Positions 1 to 3,874 of a DNA stretch of 5,286 nt are shown here, in pieces (position 1 is the stretch's first letter; every line of letters starts with the position of its first letter). A program made the position numbers and the translations under genes. This stretch comes from Clostridia bacterium. GTDB taxonomy: Bacteria > Bacillota_A > Clostridia > Oscillospirales > Acutalibacteraceae. Location of the stretch: positions 1-5,286 of the forward strand of contig JAFSTS010000192.1 of assembly GCA_017445685.1 (NCBI GenBank), written 5' to 3'. The notes under the pieces are model-generated. The model was given only the letters and a program-made list of their open reading frames with translations. It was not told the DNA's origin and did no database searches.

Positions 1-55
1 TAAAGTTACAAAAAATATAATTTTTTGACGAAATTTATGTTTCCTTATTTTTCGA

Positions 56-83
56 TTGACATTTTTTTTAGTTATGATACAAT
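56..83 (+). promoter_or_regulatory. Vegetative promoter of the FMN riboswitch-ribU unit
   Basis: There is a perfect -35 TTGACA at 56-61, a 16-bp spacer, and a -10 TACAAT at 78-83 preceded directly by TGA (75-77), which makes an extended -10. Transcription would start near 90, a few bases before the FMN aptamer, as expected for a riboswitch promoter. The T-rich stretch just upstream (about 31-52) could act as an UP-like element; that part is inference. Confidence 0.8.
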
Positions 84-92
84 ATATCTATA

Positions 93-200
93 CAGTTCTT
101 CGGGGTAAGGTGTGAGTCCTGACCGGTGGTACAGCCCACGAGCCATTTTGGCTGATTCGGTGAAATTCCGAAGCCGACGGTAAAGTCCGGATGAAAGAAG
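93..200 (+). promoter_or_regulatory. FMN riboswitch aptamer (RFN element)
   Basis: The conserved RFN blocks appear in order: CTTCGGGG at 98-105, the GACCGG-GGTA block around 120-131, GCCCACGAGCC around 134-144, a short P4 hairpin (AGCC/GGCT), a P5 hairpin TTCGG-TGAAATT-CCGAA, then GCCGACGG and GTCCGGATGAAAG, closing at GAAG (197-200), which pairs with CTTC (98-101) in P1. The aptamer is compact, about 103 nt, because P4 has been reduced to a minimal stem. FMN binding is expected to stabilise P1 and favour the terminator at 226-260, shutting off the downstream riboflavin transporter. P1 beyond the four CTTC/GAAG pairs is poor, so the exact 5' edge is uncertain. Confidence 0.96.
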
Positions 201-204
201 TTGT

Positions 205-225
205 CGTTTTTCCGCGCGAAAAATG
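205..225 (+). other. Hairpin in the riboswitch expression platform
   Basis: A short stem sits between the aptamer and the terminator: CGTTTTTC (205-212) pairs with GAAAAATG (218-225) around a CGCGC loop, with one G-T pair. It lies directly 3' of P1 and directly 5' of the terminator stem. Its role is inferred: it may be a spacer, or part of the alternative structure adopted without FMN. I could not build a convincing antiterminator that competes with the terminator's 5' arm. Confidence 0.5.
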
Positions 226-260
226 TCCTGCAAGTTTTGTCTTGCAGGATTTTTTATTTT
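226..260 (+). terminator. Intrinsic terminator of the FMN riboswitch
   Basis: A 9-bp perfect stem, TCCTGCAAG (226-234) with CTTGCAGGA (241-249), surrounds the loop TTTTGT and is followed by TTTTTTATTTT (250-260). Upstream A residues (219-223) can extend the stem by pairing with the T tract. It lies 26 nt after the aptamer and about 100 nt before the ribU start, the normal layout of a transcription-attenuating FMN riboswitch. Confidence 0.92.
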
Positions 261-360
261 CACGCCTGCATATTTTGCTCCATGGCAAAACTGTGATGGC
301 GTATACGAAAGCACTTAGCTTAATCGGCTTGACTCAGCGAGAGTGTAAGGAGATGGTTTT

Positions 361-963
361 ATGAGTCAAAGTATAAACAAAACGAGAAATATTGCAGTGA
401 CCGCGATTTTAGCAGCAACGTCGACTGCGCTGATGTTTTTGAGCTTTCCTGTGCCGCTGATGCCCGGATTTATAAAGCTCGATTTTTCAGAGCTTCCGGC
501 GCTTATTGCATCATTTTCAATGGGTCCGCTTTACGGCGTGGCAGTGTGCCTCGTCAAAAATCTTGTCAACCTGCTAAAAACTCAGACAGGCGGAATTGGC
601 GAGCTGTCAAATTTCATCCTCGGCGCTGTTTTTGTTGGCGTAGCGGGAATTATTTACAAGCGTAAGAAAACAAGAATGTCGGCGTTGATCGGATCCCTTG
701 CAGGCGCGCTTGCGATGGCAGGAATAAGTATCGTGTCGAACTATTTTATCATTTATCCGATTTATGAAAAAATGATGCCGCTTGAAGCGATCCTCGGAAT
801 GTACAGGGCGATTCTGCCGAGCGTCAAGACGCTTATACAGGCGCTACTGATCTTTAATGCACCGTTTACATTTGTAAAGGGAATGCTCAGCGTTATTATC
901 ACATTTCTTATATACAAAAAGATTTCGCCGATCATCAAGGGAAAGAAAAACGCCGAAATATAA
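361..963 (+). CDS. ribU: Riboflavin ECF transporter S component RibU
   Basis: This is the integral-membrane substrate-binding subunit of an energy-coupling factor transporter. It captures riboflavin (and probably FMN-like flavins) and works with a shared EcfA-EcfA'-EcfT module, which is not in this window. The 200-aa length is normal for the family, with about six hydrophobic helices. Visible RibU hallmarks are the FPVPLMPGFIKLDFSELPALIASF region (residues 29-52), VKN (65-67) before the TGGIGELSNF loop (76-85), and a late NAPFTFVKG motif (166-174) ahead of the last helix. The alanine-rich first helix (about 11-24) is where S components contact EcfT. The start is ATG at 361 with TAAGGAGA (346-353) 7-8 nt upstream. 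Control by the FMN riboswitch just upstream supports riboflavin as the substrate. The gene appears monocistronic. Confidence 0.95.
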   Translation: MSQSINKTRNIAVTAILAATSTALMFLSFPVPLMPGFIKLDFSELPALIASFSMGPLYGVAVCLVKNLVNLLKTQTGGIGELSNFILGAVFVGVAGIIYKRKKTRMSALIGSLAGALAMAGISIVSNYFIIYPIYEKMMPLEAILGMYRAILPSVKTLIQALLIFNAPFTFVKGMLSVIITFLIYKKISPIIKGKKNAEI

Positions 964-968
964 AGAAC

Positions 969-992
969 GCCCGTCGGGACAGCCTGACGGGC
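969..992 (-). terminator. Hairpin terminator between convergent ribU and the GNAT gene
   Basis: A 10-bp GC-rich stem, GCCCGTCGGG (969-978) with CCTGACGGGC (983-992) including one G-T pair, closes on an ACAG tetraloop. Read on the minus strand it is followed by TTCTTTATATTTC, a fair U-rich tail, 5 bp after the GNAT stop. On the plus strand, where it follows the ribU stop, the tail is not U-rich, so it serves the GNAT gene best and probably acts only weakly for ribU. Confidence 0.8.
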
Positions 993-997
993 AAATG

Positions 998-1450
998 TTA
1001 TCGTTGTAAAGTATATTTCATGATTTCGGGGTGGCAGTGAATGTTTCGCTTTTCACAATCGGTGCAGTAAATTGCAATATTCGGAGAATCCTCCCATGCC
1101 GCTTTTTCCCAGCCGTTGTGAAGATAAAACTCAGGCTCCTTTGCGCAAGCCCAAAGCTCTTTTATGTTTCTTTTTTCAGCTTCGTCAAACACAACGCCGA
1201 GAAGCACCTTGCCGTAACCCATGCGGTGAAATTCTTCCTTTACGGCAATATCGCCAAGCGTAAAAACATTGTCACGAACTTCAAGAGTTACCGCTGCAAT
1301 AAGCTCGCCTGATTCCTCGTCGTCCATGCGCCACATTTTTATAATTCTATCAGGACATCGTTCCTCGATTTTTACGCCCATACCGCTGTTGTGAAACAGG
1401 GTAGACAGCGAAAAAAAGTCGTCCGTTTCTTTTAAAATATATCTGCCCAT
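998..1450 (-). CDS. GNAT family N-acetyltransferase with C-terminal Cys cluster
   Basis: A 150-aa single-domain acetyltransferase that would transfer an acetyl group from acetyl-CoA to an amine; the substrate cannot be inferred. The GNAT core is clear: strand beta4 LGDIAV (65-70), then the acetyl-CoA pyrophosphate loop EEFHRMGYGKVLL (72-84), where His replaces the usual Gln/Arg at the first position of the Q/RxxGxG/A motif, and the motif-B segment EFYLHNGWEK (107-116). The C-terminal tail carries C129-x2-C132-x6-C139-H140 followed by PEIMKY, which could bind a metal ion. The start is ATG at 1448-1450 (complement) with AAAGG 8 nt upstream. It has its own promoter (1481-1509) and lies downstream of the same-strand DUF3006 gene with 73 bp between them. 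Family assignment is firm, function unknown. Confidence 0.88.
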   Translation of the reverse strand: MGRYILKETDDFFSLSTLFHNSGMGVKIEERCPDRIIKMWRMDDEESGELIAAVTLEVRDNVFTLGDIAVKEEFHRMGYGKVLLGVVFDEAEKRNIKELWACAKEPEFYLHNGWEKAAWEDSPNIAIYCTDCEKRNIHCHPEIMKYTLQR

Positions 1451-1480
1451 ATCTTTTTCCTTTCGGGATTTGCATAGTAG

Positions 1481-1509
1481 ATGTTATCACAAAACACGCT
1501 GCAAGTCAA
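1481..1509 (-). promoter_or_regulatory. Promoter of the GNAT gene
   Basis: On the minus strand there is TTGACT (complement 1504-1509), a 17-bp spacer, and TAACAT (complement 1481-1486) preceded by TGA, an extended -10. Transcription would begin near 1474, giving a leader of about 24 nt before the ATG at 1450. The -10 hexamer matches only 4 of 6, so strength is uncertain, but spacing and the TGn element fit well. Confidence 0.65.
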
Positions 1510-1523
1510 CAAAAGTTAAAAAA

Positions 1524-1742
1524 TCATTTCTTAAAAAGTTTGTTTTGCAAAGAAAGTATGCGCTTGCGTCTGTCGCTTTCTTCGTCAGTATCGAGAACAT
1601 ATTTTCCTTTTTCGAGCTTTAAAACGCTTCCCTCTTTTGCTTCAGGGGGAAGCTCGCTTTTTTTTACGGTTATTGTATTTTCGCTGTCGTCAACAAGCAC
1701 GGCAAACGACTCTTCAAATCTATCAACGCTGAAATGTTTCAT
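1524..1742 (-). CDS. DUF3006 domain-containing small protein
   Basis: A 72-aa hydrophilic protein of the DUF3006 family. The family pattern is visible: SVDRFEESFAVLVDD (residues 4-19), then TVKKSELPPEAKEGSVLKLEKGKYVLD, a beta-rich N-terminal part, and a charged Glu/Arg/Lys-rich helix to the end (RRKRILSLQNKLFKK). There is no signal peptide or membrane segment. Function is not established; members are common in Firmicutes, sometimes beside metallo-beta-lactamase-fold or ComEC-like genes, but no such neighbour is present here. I place the start at ATG 1740-1742 (complement), because the AAGGTG Shine-Dalgarno lies 6-7 nt upstream. A GTG at 1749-1751 would add three residues but is itself part of that Shine-Dalgarno. 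No convincing terminator separates it from the GNAT gene, so some co-transcription is possible. Confidence 0.85.
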   Translation of the reverse strand: MKHFSVDRFEESFAVLVDDSENTITVKKSELPPEAKEGSVLKLEKGKYVLDTDEESDRRKRILSLQNKLFKK

Positions 1743-1774
1743 GTTTTTCACCTTTTCTTTGAATCAATATATTT

Positions 1775-1780
1775 ATTGTA
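1775..1780 (-). promoter_or_regulatory. Extended -10 promoter of the DUF3006 gene
   Basis: On the minus strand TACAAT (complement 1775-1780) is preceded directly by TGG, an extended -10 arrangement. The hexamer 17 bp upstream (complement 1798-1803, TTTCAT) is a poor -35, so the promoter would rely on the TGn contact. The predicted start near 1768 gives a leader of about 26 nt that includes the Shine-Dalgarno. It is divergent from the dCMP deaminase promoter. Confidence 0.6.
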
Positions 1781-1821
1781 CCACAATTTTTAACGAAATG
1801 AAACAGAAGTGCAAATAAAAA

Positions 1822-1850
1822 TTGATTTTGTTTTTTCAATATGGTATACT
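1822..1850 (+). promoter_or_regulatory. Promoter of the dCMP deaminase gene
   Basis: TTGATT (1822-1827), a 17-bp spacer and TATACT (1845-1850) preceded by TGG (1842-1844) form a strong extended -10 promoter. The start would fall near 1857, immediately before the Shine-Dalgarno at 1857-1866. This rules out the in-frame upstream ATG at 1809 as the translation start. A short inverted repeat, ATTGA (1821-1825) / TCAAT (1836-1840), overlaps the -35 and spacer, but it is too short and AT-rich to call an operator. Confidence 0.8.
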
Positions 1851-1871
1851 GAGAAAAAGGAAGTGATTATT

Positions 1872-2372
1872 TTGGATAAAAGAGAAGGGTATATTTCCTG
1901 GGACGAGTATTTTATGGGGATAGCTTTGCTCTCTGCCAAGAGGAGCAAAGACCCCAACACGCAGGTCGGCGCCTGTATCGTTGACGAAAACAACAAGATC
2001 ATGTCAGTCGGATACAACGGTTTTCCCATCGGCTGCAGCGACGACGAATTTCCGTGGGCAAGGACAGGGGACGAGTACGAGACAAAGTATCCGTATGTCT
2101 GTCATGCCGAGCTGAATGCGATTTTGAATCACAGCGGCGGCTCAAGCCTTGCAGGCTGTAAGATATATGTTCCGCTTTTTCCGTGCAACGAATGTGCAAA
2201 AGCTATAATCCAAAGCGGTATCAGGAAGGTCTACTACCTTTCCGACAAATATCGGGATACAGTCGGCACAAGGGCGTCGAAGCGGCTCTTTGACGCTGCC
2301 GGAGTGGAATATATCCGGCTGACCGGCACGCCGGACGAAATGACCATTGACTTCAGGGCGGAAAGCGTTTAA
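1872..2372 (+). CDS. Deoxycytidylate (dCMP) deaminase, DCTD-like
   Basis: A zinc-dependent cytosolic deaminase converting dCMP to dUMP, which feeds thymidylate synthase. It has 166 aa from a TTG start (1872-1874), preceded by AAGGAAGTGAT (1857-1867), which matches the 16S 3' end at 9 of 10 core positions. A GTG at 1863 lies inside that site and the ATG at 1809 lies upstream of the promoter, so both are rejected. Catalytic zinc signatures are H78-A-E80 (in CHAELNAI) and P104-C105-x2-C108. The segments SKDPNTQVGACIV (25-37), GYNGFPIGCSDD (47-58) and FPCNECAK (103-110), plus the C-terminal TIDF, closely resemble animal dCMP deaminase as I recall it, and more so than Bacillus ComEB. The GYNGxPxG loop is the region linked to dCTP/dTTP allosteric control in the family. 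The gene ends at its own terminator (2412-2453). Confidence 0.94.
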   Translation: MDKREGYISWDEYFMGIALLSAKRSKDPNTQVGACIVDENNKIMSVGYNGFPIGCSDDEFPWARTGDEYETKYPYVCHAELNAILNHSGGSSLAGCKIYVPLFPCNECAKAIIQSGIRKVYYLSDKYRDTVGTRASKRLFDAAGVEYIRLTGTPDEMTIDFRAESV

Positions 2373-2400
2373 GTTCGGGCGAGCTCGTCACGACAAAAAA

Positions 2401-2429
2401 GAATAATCAAAAACTCCTGCACATATATT
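2401..2429 (+). promoter_or_regulatory. Candidate sigmaE (sporulation) promoter inside the terminator
   Basis: GAATAAT (2401-2407) matches the sigmaE -35 consensus kmATATT at 6 of 7 positions. CATATATT (2422-2429) fits the -10 consensus CATACAnT apart from one substitution (T for C), with n being any base. The spacer is exactly 14 bp, as the family prefers. The -10 covers the last stem base and most of the terminator loop. A transcript would start near 2436, inside the 3' arm, so it would lack the 5' arm and could not form the terminator. The leader to ATG 2467 would be about 31 nt. No good sigmaA promoter is visible here. The consensus is recalled from Bacillus; the assignment is inference. 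Confidence 0.5.
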
Positions 2430-2453
2430 TTTTGGTGCAGGAGTTATTTTTTT
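2412..2453 (+). terminator. Intrinsic terminator after the dCMP deaminase gene
   Basis: An 11-bp perfect stem, AACTCCTGCAC (2412-2422) with GTGCAGGAGTT (2435-2445), encloses a 12-nt AT-rich loop and is followed by ATTTTTTT (2446-2453). It is the strongest terminator in the window. The Shine-Dalgarno of the next gene (GGAGG, 2454-2458) begins at the next base, so read-through from the deaminase promoter should contribute little to the M23 gene. Confidence 0.93.
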
Positions 2454-2466
2454 GGAGGAAGAAACA

Positions 2467-3285
2467 ATGGATGAAAACAAAGAAAAAACAGGCGAAGAGA
2501 CAAGGGAGAGAAGAAAGCAGAAAGAATCGGAGAAAAAAAGCGATCATATAGCGAGAATGATGATAACCCAGCTTCTGCTATGTGCCGTGATGACGCTTTT
2601 TGTTGTTTTTGCCGGCCGCACGGGAGGCGGCGGCTTTTTACAGCTTAAAGAAGGGTACAACAGACTGACTTCAAGAGATATGTCCGTTTCACAGCTTTGG
2701 CAGGAGGTCAGAAATGTTGTTAAGACAGTCGTAAAAAAAGACGAGATAAAAACGACTTCAAACCTTTTTGCAAAAAAGGTCAATATAGATGAAGCTCTTG
2801 ATGACTCTCTCGGAAAAGGCGGAGAAGACCAACAGGTTTTCGCTCCGACAGGCACAACGCTTTTTTCACCGTTTTTGGTGTCCTCGACAATATGCACCCC
2901 CGTCAGCGGCACTATCAGCTCGCCTTTCGGCTACAGGGTAAATCCGATAACGAGAGCCTGGAGTTTTCATTCGGGCATAGACATAGCCGCAGGGTACGGC
3001 GAAAAAATCAAAGCGGCATATTACGGCACTGTGTCAAGCGTTGGATATGACGAGGCGGCAGGCAACTTTGTTATCATCAGCCATTCGGGAGGACTTGTGA
3101 CAAAATATTTTCACTGTTGCGAAATTCTTGTATCGGAAGGCGCAAATGTCCGCAAAGGCGAAGCTGTTGCACGGGTCGGATCAACGGGAATGTCAACGGG
3201 TCCCCACCTTCATTTCATAATAGAAATAAACGGAAAAAAAGTAAATCCTCTTTATGTCCTTGAAAACGATGGAACTAAAGTTTAA
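2467..3285 (+). CDS. M23/LytM metallopeptidase membrane protein, SpoIVFA-like
   Basis: A 272-aa single-pass membrane protein: a very charged cytoplasmic N-terminus (1-30), one transmembrane helix (about 31-49), a linker of about 90 residues, and a C-terminal LytM/M23 domain (about 144-264). The metal ligands H168-x3-D172 (FHSGIDIA) and H249 of H247-L-H249, plus the second catalytic His in YFHCC (H216), are all present, so peptidoglycan endopeptidase activity is possible. The next gene encodes a SpoIVFB-like M50 protease and overlaps this one, the same gene order as the sporulation operon spoIVFA-spoIVFB. The likely role is therefore to hold and regulate that protease in the outer forespore membrane. 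Against strict orthology, B. subtilis SpoIVFA has a degenerate LytM domain. The start is ATG 2467 with GGAGG (2454-2458) 8 nt upstream; the in-frame TTG at 2452 overlaps that site. The alternative is a generic cell-wall M23 peptidase. Confidence 0.82.
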   Translation: MDENKEKTGEETRERRKQKESEKKSDHIARMMITQLLLCAVMTLFVVFAGRTGGGGFLQLKEGYNRLTSRDMSVSQLWQEVRNVVKTVVKKDEIKTTSNLFAKKVNIDEALDDSLGKGGEDQQVFAPTGTTLFSPFLVSSTICTPVSGTISSPFGYRVNPITRAWSFHSGIDIAAGYGEKIKAAYYGTVSSVGYDEAAGNFVIISHSGGLVTKYFHCCEILVSEGANVRKGEAVARVGSTGMSTGPHLHFIIEINGKKVNPLYVLENDGTKV

Positions 3286-3874
3286 AAAAACAAAAATCAA
3301 GGTCAGCTTTTTCTTTGCACTTGGAGTATGCGTAATTTCAATGTTCGATCGGACGAACATTATTCTTATAAACCTTCTCAGCGCTGCGCTGCACGAATGC
3401 GGACACATTGCGGCAATGGCAGCGCTTGGCGAAAAGCCTGAGGAAATTCATTTTACTCCGTTCGGCATGAGGATAGAACGAAAAGAAATAAACGCCATGA
3501 ATTTCAAAAATGAAGCAATCATTGCTTTGGCAGGGCCGTCAACAAATTTTTTGCTTGCAATATCTGCGGTAATCGTTCAAAAGCTTTTTTATATAGATCT
3601 TTATGCCGTTGCGGCTGTGAATATTGCGCTTGGAACGCTGAATCTGGCGGTTTGTGAACCGCTCGACGGTTACAGGGCGGCAAAATATATACTGCTTCAA
3701 AAAACAAGCGAAGAAAAAACAGAAAAGATTCTGAAATTTTCTTCGCTCGTTTTTCTTTTTCCCATAGCTGTTGCGGGATTTTATGTTCTGATAAAAAGCG
3801 GATATAATTTTTCGCTGTTATTGGTGGCAGGCTATCTTTGCGCTTTCCTGTTTGCAAGAACAAGCGCTATCTGA
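3269..3874 (+). CDS. M50 site-2 intramembrane metalloprotease, SpoIVFB-like
   Basis: An integral-membrane zinc protease expected to cut a substrate within or next to the membrane; for SpoIVFB this is pro-sigmaK in the mother cell. From ATG 3269 it has 201 aa, with hydrophobic segments at about 12-40, 80-105, 112-130 and two near the C-terminus. The zinc motif is HECGH (H42, E43, H46). An ALAGPSTN loop follows (86-93). The second active-site motif is N125-x7-D133 in LNLAVCEPLDGY, with the spacing of SpoIVFB's N-x7-D but with its first Pro lost. It is shorter than B. subtilis SpoIVFB (about 288 aa) and has no C-terminal CBS domain. It overlaps the M23 gene by 17 bp and has no Shine-Dalgarno of its own, so translational coupling is likely. 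ATG 3254 would add five residues and is equally possible. Confidence 0.85.
   Translation: MELKFKKTKIKVSFFFALGVCVISMFDRTNIILINLLSAALHECGHIAAMAALGEKPEEIHFTPFGMRIERKEINAMNFKNEAIIALAGPSTNFLLAISAVIVQKLFYIDLYAVAAVNIALGTLNLAVCEPLDGYRAAKYILLQKTSEEKTEKILKFSSLVFLFPIAVAGFYVLIKSGYNFSLLLVAGYLCAFLFARTSAI

Noticed and set aside
72..314. Minus-strand open frame of 80 codons across the riboswitch
   Set aside because: It lies antisense to a clearly conserved FMN aptamer and terminator, shows no protein family features, and is a chance frame.
1511..1555. Possible terminator between the DUF3006 and GNAT genes (minus strand)
   Set aside because: Only a 6-bp AT-rich stem (1527-1532 / 1550-1555) with a 17-nt loop can be drawn, and it lies mostly inside the coding region; the T-rich tail alone is not enough.
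1540..1818. Plus-strand open frame of 92 codons opposite the DUF3006 gene
   Set aside because: The Ser/Phe-rich translation is typical of the reverse of a Lys/Glu-rich gene, and the DUF3006 frame has family support, a Shine-Dalgarno and a promoter.
1821..1840. Inverted repeat ATTGA/TCAAT as an operator in the divergent promoter region
   Set aside because: Five AT-rich base pairs are expected by chance in this intergenic region and match no known operator I can name.
1809..1871. Longer N-terminus for the dCMP deaminase from ATG 1809
   Set aside because: This ATG is upstream of the -35/-10 elements (1822-1850), so it would not be on the transcript; a near-perfect Shine-Dalgarno points to TTG 1872.
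2347..2375. SigmaA promoter TTGACT-N17-TAAGTT for the M23 gene
   Set aside because: The -10 matches only 3 of 6 bases, it overlaps the end of the deaminase gene, and any RNA from it would meet the strong terminator at 2412-2453.
3519..3863. Minus-strand open frame of 114 codons inside the M50 gene
   Set aside because: Its translation has no recognisable domain, and the plus strand carries HECGH and the N-x7-D motif.
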